The notes below the pieces were generated by a model that saw nothing but the letters and a program-made list of their open reading frames with translations, was not told where the DNA came from and did not search any database. Source: ASV31 sp965229765 (lineage in GTDB: Bacteria > Pseudomonadota > Alphaproteobacteria > Rhodobacterales > Rhodobacteraceae). From it: a stretch of 64,000 bases of DNA. Below, in pieces: positions 15,625 to 24,422 of the stretch. Location of the stretch: positions 186,001 to 250,000 of the forward strand of contig CBDDJT010000004.1 in NCBI GenBank assembly GCA_965229765.1, read 5' to 3'. How positions within the stretch are numbered: the first letter of the stretch is position 1; each line of letters opens with the position of its first letter. The translations under genes and the position numbers were made by a program.

Positions 15625-18600
15625 TCAGTCCGGCACGCCCCAGCCGCCGCCGCCCGGCGTTTCCATCTCGATGGCCGCGCCCGCGGGCAGGTCGATCTCG
15701 TCATCGCCCTTCAGCGCCCGCCGCGTGCCGTCCGGCATCAGGGCGGTGTTGGCGCCCGGCGCGCCGGGCGCACCGCCATCGGCACCGAAGGGCGCGTTGA
15801 TCCGCTGGCTGCAAAGCGTCGTCACCGTCACCGGGGTCAGGAAGCGCAGGCGGCGGCGCACGCCGTCGCCGCCCCGCCAGCGGCCCGCGCCGCCCGATCC
15901 CCGGCGGACCGAGAACTCCTCCAGCCGGACGGGGAAGCGTTTTTCCAGGATCTCGGGGTCGGTCATGCGGGTGTTGGTCATGTGGACCTGCACCGCGTCG
16001 CAGCCGTCCCAGCCCGGCCCGGCGCCGCCGCCGCCGGCGATGGTCTCGTAATTCTGGAAGTCGTCGTTGCCCCAGACGAAGTTGTTCATCGTCGCCTGGC
16101 TGCCCGCGATCACGCCCAGCGCGCCGTACAGCGCGTTGCAGGCGTTCTGGCTGACCTCTGTGTTCCCGGCGATGACGGCGGCGGGGTAGACCGGGTTCAG
16201 CATCGAGCCTTCGGGCACAACGATCCGCAAGGGCTTCAGGCAGCCCTCGTTCAGGGGAATGTCGCTGCCGACCAGCGTGCGGAAGACGTAAAGCACCACG
16301 GCGCGGCAGACGGCGGCGGGGGCGTTGTAGTTGCCGTCGTGCTGGGGCGAGGTGCCGGTGAAATCGATCGCCGCCTCGCGCGCGGCATGGTCGACGGTGA
16401 CGCGCACGGCGATCTTCTGTCCGGTGTCCATCGGCATGGTGAACTGCCCGTCGCGCAGGTGGTCGATGACGCGGCGCACGCTTTCCTCGGCGTTGTCCTG
16501 CACATGGCCCATGTAGGCCCGCACCACGTCGAGCCCGTAGGTGCCCACCACCTCCAGGAGCGCGCGGCGGCCGGTCTCGTTGGCGGCCACCTGCGCCTTT
16601 AGATCGGCCATGTTCTGCGACGGCGTGCGGCAGGGATAGCGGCCCGAGGCGAGGACGGCGCGCGCGTCCTCCTCCAGCAGGGTGCCCCGGTCGACAAGAC
16701 GCACGTTGTCGATCAGCACGCCCTCGTCCTCGATATGGCGGCTGTCGGGCGGGGCCGAGCCGGGGGTGCGCCCGCCGATGTCGGCGTGATGCCCGCGCGA
16801 GCCCAGCCAGAACACCACGCTGTCCCCGACGAAGACGGGCGTGACTACGGTGACGTCGGGCAGATGCGTGCCGCCGTTGTAGGGCGAGTTCAGCATGAAG
16901 GCGTCGCCGGGGCGGATCGCACCCGCGTTGTCGCGGATCACTGTGCGGATCGATTGCGACATGGACCCGAGGTGCACGGGCACATGCGGGGCGTTTGCCA
17001 CCAGATCGCCCGCCGCGTCGAAGATGGCGCAGGAGAAATCCAGCCGCTCCTTGATGTTCACCGACCATGACGTGTTGGCCAGCGTCGCGCCCATCTGGTC
17101 GGCGACCGACATGAAGAGGTTGTTGAACACCTCCAGCAGGACGGGATCCGCGGCGGTGCCCGCGGCGGGCGCGTGGCGCGCGGCGTCGGTGCGGGTCAGG
17201 ATCAGGTTGCCGAGGTCGTCGATCTCGGCCGCCCAGCCGGGTTCGACCATGTTCGTGCCGGTGGGTTCGGTAAGGATGGCAGGGCCTTCGATGCGGTGCC
17301 CGGCAGGCAGCCCGGCGCGGTCATAAAGGGGCACGTCGCACGGGGCACCGTCGAGGTGGACGGGAACATGGGCCACGGGCGCGGTGCGGTCGCCGGTGGG
17401 GATGGCGGCGGGGGCCTCTCCGGTGTCGCCGATGGCCTCGACCGCGATCATCTCGATCAGCAGCGCGCGTTCGGGGCTGGCAAAGCCGAAGCGGGCAAGG
17501 TGGACCTCTTCGAAGGCGGCCTGCATGGCGCCGGCGGCGCCAAAGGGCACCGGAAGCGGCTGGTGAGAGCCGTCGTACCGCAGGTGGGCCTGCGCCTCTA
17601 TCCGAATGGCGGACAGGCCCTGCGCGGCGACCTCGGCGCGGGCGTCCTCGGCAAGGCGGTTCAGCGTACCCTCTATCTCGTGCGTGTCGGACAGGGGGCG
17701 GTCGATCTGCGCCTCGCGCAGGGCGCGCACTTCTGCCAGGCCCATGCCATAGGCCGACAGGACGCCCGCGAAAGGGTGCAGGAACACCCGCCGCATCCCC
17801 AGCGCGTCGGCGACAAGGCAGGCGTGCTGCCCGCCCGCCCCGCCAAAGCATTGCAGGGTGTAGCCCGTCACGTCATGGCCGCGCTGCACGCTGATCTTCT
17901 TGATGGCGTTGGCCATGTTGTCGACGGCGATGCGCAGGAAGCCCTCGGCCATGTCCTCTGGCGTGCGGGGGGCCTCGCCCGTCTCGGCGGCGACGGCACG
18001 GGCCAGGTCGGCGAATTTCTCGCGGACCACGTCGGCGTCGAGCGGCCGATCGCCGTTGGGGCCGAAGACGGAGGGGAAGTGACCGGGGGAAAGCTTGCCC
18101 AGCATCACGTTGCAATCGGTCACCGTCAGCGGGCCGCCCCGGCGATAGCAGGCCGGGCCGGGATCGGCGCCCGCGCTTTCGGGGCCGACCTGAAAGCGTC
18201 CATCCTCGAACTTGCAGATCGACCCGCCACCGGCGGCGACGGTGTGAATGTCCATCATCGGGGCGCGCATCCGGACGCCCGCGACCTCTGTCTCGAAGCT
18301 GCGTTCGTAGCTGCCGGCATAGTGGCTGACATCGGTGGATGTGCCGCCCATGTCGAAGCCGATCAGCCGGGTATGGCCCGCCGCCTCTGCCGTTCGGACC
18401 ATGCCGACGATGCCGCCGGCGGGGCCTGACAGGATGGCGTCCTTGCCCTGGAACAGCGTGGCGTCGGTCAGCCCGCCGTTCGACTGCATGAAGAGCAGCC
18501 AGTCGCAGGCGCGGCCAAGGTCGAGCGCGCCCGCCACCTGGTCGACGTAGCGGCGCAGAATGGGTGACAGGTAGGCGTCGACCACGGTGGTGTCGCCCCG

Positions 18601-19215
18601 GCCCACCAGTTTCGCCAGGCGCGAGACCTGGTGGCTGGTGGAGACCTGGGTGAAGCCGATGTCGCGGGCGATGTCCGCCACGCGGCCTTCGTGGTCGGGG
18701 TTGAGATAGGCGTGCAGGAAAGCGATGGCGACGGAACGGATGCCCGCGTCATGCGCCGCCTGAAGGGCGGCGCGCGCGGCGGCCTCGTCCAGCGGCGTGA
18801 CCGTTGCGCCCTCGGCGTCGAGCCGTTCGGGCACCTCTGCCACCTGTTCATACAGAAGGTCGGGGCGGCGGATGTGCAGATCGAAAAGCCTCGGGCGGGT
18901 CTGGTATCCGATGCGCAGAAGGTCGCCGAAGCCCTGGGTGATGAGAAGAAGCGTGCGCTCGCCCTTGCGCTCCAAGAGAGCGTTGGTGGCGACGGTGGTG
19001 CCCATCTTGACGGCGTGGATCGCCTTGTCGGGCAGGGGCGCGCCGGGGGCGAGGCCCAGAAGATCGCGCACGCCCTGCACGGCGGCGTCGGCATAGCGTT
19101 CGGGGTTCTCTGACAGAAGCTTGTGGGTCAGAAGCGTGCCGTCGGGGCGGCGCGCGACCACATCGGTGAAGGTGCCGCCCCGGTCCACCCAGAATTCCCA
19201 GCCGCGTTCGGTCAT
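15625..19215 (-). CDS. oplAH: 5-oxoprolinase, fused HyuA-HyuB type
   Basis: ATP-dependent 5-oxoprolinase hydrolyses 5-oxo-L-proline to glutamate. The 1196-residue protein joins both hydantoinase/oxoprolinase halves. The HyuA half (about residues 1-690) has WVDRGGTFTDVVARRPDG at the start and IGFDMGGTSTDVSHYAG, phosphate-binding actin-fold motifs. The HyuB half (about 700-1190) has DQMGATLANTSWSVNIKER, GDAFMLNSPYNGGTHLPDVT and EFSVRRGSGGAGRWRGGDG. Length equals the full fused enzymes (about 1200-1290). It stands alone, so substrate could also be a hydantoin-type lactam. Confidence 0.93.
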   Translation of the reverse strand: MTERGWEFWVDRGGTFTDVVARRPDGTLLTHKLLSENPERYADAAVQGVRDLLGLAPGAPLPDKAIHAVKMGTTVATNALLERKGERTLLLITQGFGDLLRIGYQTRPRLFDLHIRRPDLLYEQVAEVPERLDAEGATVTPLDEAAARAALQAAHDAGIRSVAIAFLHAYLNPDHEGRVADIARDIGFTQVSTSHQVSRLAKLVGRGDTTVVDAYLSPILRRYVDQVAGALDLGRACDWLLFMQSNGGLTDATLFQGKDAILSGPAGGIVGMVRTAEAAGHTRLIGFDMGGTSTDVSHYAGSYERSFETEVAGVRMRAPMMDIHTVAAGGGSICKFEDGRFQVGPESAGADPGPACYRRGGPLTVTDCNVMLGKLSPGHFPSVFGPNGDRPLDADVVREKFADLARAVAAETGEAPRTPEDMAEGFLRIAVDNMANAIKKISVQRGHDVTGYTLQCFGGAGGQHACLVADALGMRRVFLHPFAGVLSAYGMGLAEVRALREAQIDRPLSDTHEIEGTLNRLAEDARAEVAAQGLSAIRIEAQAHLRYDGSHQPLPVPFGAAGAMQAAFEEVHLARFGFASPERALLIEMIAVEAIGDTGEAPAAIPTGDRTAPVAHVPVHLDGAPCDVPLYDRAGLPAGHRIEGPAILTEPTGTNMVEPGWAAEIDDLGNLILTRTDAARHAPAAGTAADPVLLEVFNNLFMSVADQMGATLANTSWSVNIKERLDFSCAIFDAAGDLVANAPHVPVHLGSMSQSIRTVIRDNAGAIRPGDAFMLNSPYNGGTHLPDVTVVTPVFVGDSVVFWLGSRGHHADIGGRTPGSAPPDSRHIEDEGVLIDNVRLVDRGTLLEEDARAVLASGRYPCRTPSQNMADLKAQVAANETGRRALLEVVGTYGLDVVRAYMGHVQDNAEESVRRVIDHLRDGQFTMPMDTGQKIAVRVTVDHAAREAAIDFTGTSPQHDGNYNAPAAVCRAVVLYVFRTLVGSDIPLNEGCLKPLRIVVPEGSMLNPVYPAAVIAGNTEVSQNACNALYGALGVIAGSQATMNNFVWGNDDFQNYETIAGGGGAGPGWDGCDAVQVHMTNTRMTDPEILEKRFPVRLEEFSVRRGSGGAGRWRGGDGVRRRLRFLTPVTVTTLCSQRINAPFGADGGAPGAPGANTALMPDGTRRALKGDDEIDLPAGAAIEMETPGGGGWGVPD

Positions 19216-19283
19216 CGCATCCTCCGCCGTTTGAACCCCAAGGGGTCCGTCAGGGGCGGACGAATGTCAATCGCTGGGGCCGG

Positions 19284-21800
19284 TCATTCCGAGGCGCGCA
19301 GGACCCGTGCGGGGCGTGCCGCAAGCGGACGCCAGGCAAAGGCCAGCCCGGCCACCAGCGTCGTCAGTACTCCGCCCGTGACGATGGCCAGCGCCGAAAC
19401 GGGTTCAAAGCTGTAGTCGGTTTCCATGACGAAGGTGGTCACGGCCCAGCCGGCCAGACCGCCCGCCAGCACCGCAACGCCCGCCGCCGCCAGCCCGAAG
19501 ATGGCCGAGCGCAGTGCGAAATTCGCCAGCACCGAGGCGCGCGAAGCACCCAGCGTCTTCAGAACGGCGGCCTCGTAGGTGCGGGCACGCTCGCCCGCCG
19601 CCGCCGCGCCGATCAGCACGACAAACCCGGTGAGAAGCGTCGCGAGCGCGCCATAGGTGGTGGCCGCGGCGATGCCGGCCAGAACCTCTGACACGCGGTC
19701 GATGGCGTCGCGGACGCGAATCATGGTGATGTTGGGATATGTCGTCCCTATGTCGCGCAGAAGCCGCGCGTCGGCGTCCGGGTCGCCGTAGATCGTGGCG
19801 ATATGGGTGTGCGGCGCGCCGCGCAGGGCGGCGGGGTTCATCGACATGACGAACCCGATTCCGGCGGTCGAGAAATCCACCACCCGGTAGCTGGTGATCG
19901 TGGCGGTGATGTCACGGCCAAGGATGTTCACGGTGATCTCGTCGCCCAGCGACAGGCCCATTTCCAGCGCCTCTTCCTCGGCAAAGCTGACCTGCGGGGG
20001 GCCGTCGTAGTCGGGCGGCCACCAGTCGCCCTGGGTCACCTGCGTGTCAGGCGGCGGCCGCATGGAATAGGTAATGCCGCGATCGCCGCGCAGGACCCAG
20101 TGATCGCCCGCGACCTCTCTCGCGGGCTGGCCGTTGATGCGGGTCAGGACGCCGCGCAGCATGGGCGCGGTTTGCAGGTCGGTCACACCGGGGTCGGCGA
20201 TGACGCGGGCGCGGAAATCGTCGATCTGGTCGTTCTGGATGTCGACGACGAAGAAGCTTGGCGCGATCTCGGGCAGGTCGCGGGCGATGGCGTTGCGCAG
20301 GTTGGCGTCGATCTGGCCGACGGCGGCCAGCACCGTCAGCCCAAGCCCCAGCGACAGGACGACCGAGGGCGCCTCTGACCCCGGGCCGCCGGCAGAGCCC
20401 AGCGCGAGGCGCAGCGCCGTCCAGCCGCGCACCCGCCGCGACAGAGCGCGCGACAGGCGGCGCACCCCGATGGCCGCCAGCACCAGCGCGGCGAAGGCCC
20501 CGGCGATGCCGGCGGCGGACCAGAGCGTGAGCGTGGCCAGCCCCGAGAAGGTCGCGGCGGACAGGACAAGCGCGGCCAGAAGAAGCCCGGTGGCAAGGAC
20601 GTAGACCGGCCGGGGCAGGCCCCGCCCGCCGCCTGCCGCATCGCGGTAGAGCGCGGCGGCGCGCACCTCTTCGGTGCGGGCCAGCGGCCAGAGCGTGAAG
20701 ACGGCGGCGGCAAGCAGGCCGTAAAGCGCGGCCTCGGCCAGCGGGCCTGGGTGGATGGCGAAGACCGCGGGCATGGGCAGGCGCTGTTCGATCAGCGGCG
20801 CGAAAGCGAGCGGCGCCAGCGCGCCAAGCGTCAGCCCGATGGCAAGTCCCAGAAGCGTCAGCGCCCCGATCTGAAGGCCGTAGGCCATGAAGATGGTGCC
20901 GCGTTCGGCCCCCAGCGTCTTCAGCGTGGCGATGACATGGGTCTTGCGATCCAAATAGCTGTGGACCGCGGCCGACACGCCGACACCCCCCACCGCCAGC
21001 CCGGCGATGCCCACGAGGACAAGAAACGCGCCCAGCCGGTCGACAAAGCGGCTGACCTGCGGCGCGCCGTTGCGCGCGTCGCGCCAGCGCATGCCGGATT
21101 CCGCGAAGGCCTGCCGCGCGCCATCGCGCAGCGCGTTCAGGTCGGTGCCGGGGGCGACGCGCAGGCGATAGGCGCTGTCGTAAAGCGTGCCGGGCTGGAT
21201 CAGCCCGGTACCGTCAAGCGCGGCGCGGCGGACGATGGTGCGGGGGCCCATGGAAAACCCGCCGCCCGCGTTGTCGGGTTCGCGGACCAGCGCGGCGGTG
21301 ACGGTGAAATCCTTGGTCCCAAGGCGAAAGCTGTCGCCGGGCGCCAGACCCAGCCTGTCCATCAGCACGCGGTCCATCACCGCGCTATCGCCCGCCAGCG
21401 CCTGATCAAGCGGCAGGGCCGGGTCGAGCACGACCTGCCCATAGAGCGGATAGGTGCCATCGACGCCCTTGACCTGGGTCAGCGCGCGGTCGGTCTCTGC
21501 CCCCCGGTCGATCACGGCCATGGAGCGGAAATCGACGATCTCCGACACGGCCAAGGTGTTGTCGGCAAGCCAGTCGCGTTCGTCGTCGGTGGCGAAGCGA
21601 TAGGTCAGCTGGATCTCGGCATCGCCGCCGAGGATCGCCGCGCCTTCGCGCGCCAGCCCCTGTTCGATGCTGGTGCGCACGCTGCCCACGGCGGCGATGG
21701 CGGCCACCCCCAGCGCAAGGCAGGCAAGGAACACGCGAAAGCCCTTGAGGCCCCCGCGCAACTCGCGCCGGGCGATGCGGGCGGCGATGGACAGGCTCAT
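19284..21800 (-). CDS. ybbP: FtsX-like ABC exporter permease (YbbP type)
   Basis: An 838-residue ABC permease with ten predicted membrane segments arranged as in YbbP: one N-terminal helix, two FtsX cores and large periplasmic domains. Visible blocks are RIARRELRGGLKGFRVFLACLALG at the start, SYLDRKTHVIATLKTLGAERG in the first FtsX domain, and RARTYEAAVLKTLGASRASVL in the second. It overlaps the ATPase gene by 4 nt (ATGA). In E. coli ybbA-ybbP diverge from tesA, and the same arrangement is seen here. The cargo is not established; a lipid or lipoprotein role is only inference. Confidence 0.9.
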   Translation of the reverse strand: MSLSIAARIARRELRGGLKGFRVFLACLALGVAAIAAVGSVRTSIEQGLAREGAAILGGDAEIQLTYRFATDDERDWLADNTLAVSEIVDFRSMAVIDRGAETDRALTQVKGVDGTYPLYGQVVLDPALPLDQALAGDSAVMDRVLMDRLGLAPGDSFRLGTKDFTVTAALVREPDNAGGGFSMGPRTIVRRAALDGTGLIQPGTLYDSAYRLRVAPGTDLNALRDGARQAFAESGMRWRDARNGAPQVSRFVDRLGAFLVLVGIAGLAVGGVGVSAAVHSYLDRKTHVIATLKTLGAERGTIFMAYGLQIGALTLLGLAIGLTLGALAPLAFAPLIEQRLPMPAVFAIHPGPLAEAALYGLLAAAVFTLWPLARTEEVRAAALYRDAAGGGRGLPRPVYVLATGLLLAALVLSAATFSGLATLTLWSAAGIAGAFAALVLAAIGVRRLSRALSRRVRGWTALRLALGSAGGPGSEAPSVVLSLGLGLTVLAAVGQIDANLRNAIARDLPEIAPSFFVVDIQNDQIDDFRARVIADPGVTDLQTAPMLRGVLTRINGQPAREVAGDHWVLRGDRGITYSMRPPPDTQVTQGDWWPPDYDGPPQVSFAEEEALEMGLSLGDEITVNILGRDITATITSYRVVDFSTAGIGFVMSMNPAALRGAPHTHIATIYGDPDADARLLRDIGTTYPNITMIRVRDAIDRVSEVLAGIAAATTYGALATLLTGFVVLIGAAAAGERARTYEAAVLKTLGASRASVLANFALRSAIFGLAAAGVAVLAGGLAGWAVTTFVMETDYSFEPVSALAIVTGGVLTTLVAGLAFAWRPLAARPARVLRASE

Positions 21801-22492
21801 TCCGCGGCGGCCTTCTCGGCGTCCTCGGCCAGCTGGCCGTCGCGCAGGCGCAGGACGCGGTCGCAGCGGTCTGCAAGCTCTGGCGCGTGGGTGACAAGGA
21901 CAAGCGTGCTGCCGTGCCGGTCGCGCAGACCGAACAGCAGGTCCATGATCGCCTGCCCTGTGCTGCCGTCAAGGTTGCCCGTGGGCTCGTCCGCCAAGAG
22001 GATCGCGGGGCGCGGCGCGGCGGCACGGGCCAGCGCCACGCGCTGCTGCTCGCCACCCGAGAGTTCGGCGGGGTAGTGGCGCGCGCGGGGGCCAAGGCCG
22101 ACGGCGTCCAGTTCCTCTGCCGCGCGGTCGAAGGCGTCGGCATGTCCCGCCAGTTCCAGAGGCGTCGCCACGTTTTCCAGCGCGGTCATGGTGGGAATCA
22201 GGTGGAAGGACTGGAACACCACCCCCATATTCATCCGGCGAAAGCGCGCGAGCGCGTCCTCGCCCAGCGCGGTCAGGTCCTGCCCCAGCACCCGGACGCT
22301 GCCGCCCGTGGCCCGGTCGAGCCCGCCCATCAGCATGAGGAGAGAGCTTTTGCCAGAGCCCGACGGCCCGATCAGCCCCAGCGTTTCGCCGCGCGCCACG
22401 GACATGGTGATGCCGCGCAGGATATCCACCCGCCCGGCATTGCCGTCGAGCGACAGGCGCACGTCGCTCAGGTCGATCACGGGGTCGGTCAT
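21797..22492 (-). CDS. ybbA: ABC transporter ATP-binding protein (YbbA/LolD type)
   Basis: A 231-residue ATPase of the MacB/LolD group that partners the FtsX-like permease downstream. It has Walker A GPSGSGKSSLLMLMGGLD, signature LSGGEQQRVALARA, Walker B AILLADEPTGNLD and switch TLVLVTHAPELADRCDRVL. The start at 22492 (MTDPVIDL) is where family homology begins; the frame is open 20 codons further upstream but through the divergent promoter region. The 52-nt gap to tesA must hold both promoters. Confidence 0.93.
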   Translation of the reverse strand: MTDPVIDLSDVRLSLDGNAGRVDILRGITMSVARGETLGLIGPSGSGKSSLLMLMGGLDRATGGSVRVLGQDLTALGEDALARFRRMNMGVVFQSFHLIPTMTALENVATPLELAGHADAFDRAAEELDAVGLGPRARHYPAELSGGEQQRVALARAAAPRPAILLADEPTGNLDGSTGQAIMDLLFGLRDRHGSTLVLVTHAPELADRCDRVLRLRDGQLAEDAEKAAAE

Positions 22493-22544
22493 CGGCGGGC
22501 TCCTGCGCTGGCTCCGGTCCACGGGATATGGGGCCGGGGCGGGG

Positions 22545-23186
22545 ATGCGCAAGCTGATGCTGGGGGTCGCGCTGCTTTCGGGCGGGGCGGCGGCGGCCGA
22601 TACGGTGACGGTGGCCGCGCTGGGTGACAGCCTGACGCAAGGCTACGGGCTGGTGCCCGGGGACGGGTTCGTGCCGCAACTCGAAGGCTGGCTGCGGGCC
22701 GGGGGCGCGGATGTGACCGTGCTGAACGCGGGGGTGTCCGGCGACACCACGCAGGGCGGGCTGTCGCGCGTGGACTGGACGCTGACGCCCGAGGTGGACG
22801 CGATGATCGTGGCGCTGGGGGGCAACGACCTGTTGCGCGGGATCGACCCGGCGGTCAGCCGCGCCAACCTCGACGGCATCCTGACGGCGGCGGGTGAGGC
22901 GGGCGTGCCGGTGCTGCTGGTGGGGATGACCGCGCCGGGGAACTACGGACCGGACTACAAGGCCGCCTTCGACGCGATGTACCCAGAGTTGGCGGCGGAA
23001 CACGGCGCCCTGCTGGCCGACAGCTTCCTTGCGCCGGTGGCCGAGGCGGTGGAAGGCGGCGCGGCGATGCGCGCGCTGATGCAGCCCGACGGCATCCACC
23101 CCAACGCCGAGGGCGTGCGGCTGATCGTCAAGGCGCTGGGACCACGGGTGCTGGAGCTTGTGGCGGCGGCGGGCGGCGGCACCTAG
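22545..23186 (+). CDS. tesA: Arylesterase / multifunctional acyl-CoA thioesterase I-like (SGNH hydrolase)
   Basis: A 213-residue periplasmic esterase of the GDSL/SGNH family. A signal peptide of about 20 residues ends GGAAAADTV. Block I has the nucleophile in AALGDSLTQGYGL, block II the Gly in NAGVSGDTTQGG, block III Asn in VALGGNDLLRG, and block V DGIHPNAEG with the catalytic Asp and His. The start at 22545 gives a proper signal peptide. It diverges from ybbAP, the same synteny as in gammaproteobacteria. Natural substrate is uncertain. Confidence 0.92.
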   Translation: MRKLMLGVALLSGGAAAADTVTVAALGDSLTQGYGLVPGDGFVPQLEGWLRAGGADVTVLNAGVSGDTTQGGLSRVDWTLTPEVDAMIVALGGNDLLRGIDPAVSRANLDGILTAAGEAGVPVLLVGMTAPGNYGPDYKAAFDAMYPELAAEHGALLADSFLAPVAEAVEGGAAMRALMQPDGIHPNAEGVRLIVKALGPRVLELVAAAGGGT

Positions 23187-23441
23187 GGTCGGGCAGCCGG
23201 AAGGGGATGTGGTGTCGGCCGTCGGCGCGGCTGGATACGCGTCAGGGCGGCGGAAAGGTGCCGGACGGTGGCTTTGCAGGGATTGGGTGGCCCGCTCGTG
23301 GCGGGCGGTTGGGCTCAATGTGGTGAACGGCGCGTTTGAGCCGATTGGGTGCGTGGATGAAGGTGCAGAAATCCAGCCAAAGTGCCATGCCAAAGCAGTT
23401 TGAAGGACGCCTGTTTAGTTTCTATTCACCATCGAAGAAAA
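23187..23441. other. Non-coding gap between tesA and the PPOX gene
   Basis: I see no convincing gene in these 255 nt between convergent stops. There is a 7-bp inverted repeat GGCTCAA...TTGAGCC near 23312-23343 and a repeated CGATTGGGTG-like phrase, neither clearly functional. The base composition becomes less GC-rich toward the PPOX gene. Confidence 0.5.
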
Positions 23442-24074
23442 TTACTCGTCGTACAGCCTGTACCTCAGGTTGTCTTCTGTAAGCCGTTCCACTTCTTCGA
23501 GCGGAGTGTCCAGCGCGCCATGCGCCTTCAAGGCGCGTCCGTAGGTTGGCAAGCCTTCAACGGACAAGGCTTTTTCCGGCTCCCAAAGCGCAGACCGGAT
23601 CACGGCCTTTCCGCAATGATAAAATGCCTCTTCGACTCTCACGACTATGGCGAAGTCGGGAACTTTGCCCTCGACCGCCATGCGTTTGCGCAAGTCTACA
23701 TCGCGCACCACCTGCGCGGTACCGCTCACTCGCACAACCTCCAGTCGATTCGGCACCAGGAACATGAGCCCGATACGACCGGTCTCAAGGATGTTGAGAA
23801 AGCTGTCGAAACGATGGTTGCCGGGACGGTCAGGGATTGCCAGCGTCTTCTCGTCGATCACTTTCACAAATCCAGCCGGATCCCCCTTTGGCGAAACATC
23901 GATGGCTCCAGAGGCCGAGTAGGTTGCCATTGTCATGAACGGGGAGCGTTCGATCCAGATCCGCACATGCTCGTCGATGTGATCTATGACCTTTCGGACC
24001 TGCCGCTCAAAAGTACCGGGAATGACGTCCCTGATCTCGGCCTCCGATGTGACGATGGCGCTCGGTTCGTACAT
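23442..24074 (-). CDS. PPOX-type FMN-binding protein (MSMEG_1061-like)
   Basis: A 210-residue protein with the pyridoxamine-5'-phosphate-oxidase-like split barrel. Supporting blocks are IERSPFMTMATYSASGAIDVSPKGDPAGFVK, IPDRPGNHRFDSFLNIL, IGLMFLVPN and LRVSGTA-type VVRVSGTAQVVRD. These fit the flavin-binding pattern of this family, whose members are mostly uncharacterised flavin or F420 reductases. I chose 24074 because GGGGG precedes it at about 7 nt; upstream in-frame ATGs lack a site. The gene is clearly less GC-rich than its neighbours and stands alone, so recent transfer is possible. Confidence 0.78.
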   Translation of the reverse strand: MYEPSAIVTSEAEIRDVIPGTFERQVRKVIDHIDEHVRIWIERSPFMTMATYSASGAIDVSPKGDPAGFVKVIDEKTLAIPDRPGNHRFDSFLNILETGRIGLMFLVPNRLEVVRVSGTAQVVRDVDLRKRMAVEGKVPDFAIVVRVEEAFYHCGKAVIRSALWEPEKALSVEGLPTYGRALKAHGALDTPLEEVERLTEDNLRYRLYDE

Positions 24075-24259
24075 ATTCTGAACCCCCATAGGTGTACTTG
24101 GGTGCAAGGTTTCGCCGTTGAATACGACCATACTGCAGAAAAATAGGCAACGAACGGCTGCCTCGCCCGAATTCGCCCCTTCGCCCAACGGCCGTTGAAC
24201 GGCAGGTCTCATACCCTCGGGCGGGTGCTGCCGGGCTGCTCGGGGACCAGTGCGGCGCG

Positions 24260-24418
24260 CTACTCGGCGGGCTTGTCGTCGTAGTCGTCGCTCAGGATAC
24301 GCTGCGCGTCGCCGTCGGGGTCGTCGTACTGGTTGGACCTGAGGGTCCAGAAGAAGGCGACGAGGCCGGCGCCGCCGAGGATCAGGGAGATCGGGATCAG
24401 GTAGGCAAGGACGTTCAT
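24260..24418 (-). CDS. ccoS: cbb3 oxidase maturation protein CcoS
   Basis: A 52-residue single-pass membrane protein required for cofactor insertion into cbb3 oxidase in Rhodobacter. It begins MNVLAYLIPISLILGGAGL, with one transmembrane helix, then AFFWTLRSNQYDDPDGDAQRIL, the CcoS hallmark (FxWxxxxxQYDDxxGDAxRIL). It ends in an acidic tail. It starts 4 nt after the ccoI stop and closes the ccoGHIS operon. Confidence 0.95.
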   Translation of the reverse strand: MNVLAYLIPISLILGGAGLVAFFWTLRSNQYDDPDGDAQRILSDDYDDKPAE

Positions 24419-24422
24419 CGCG

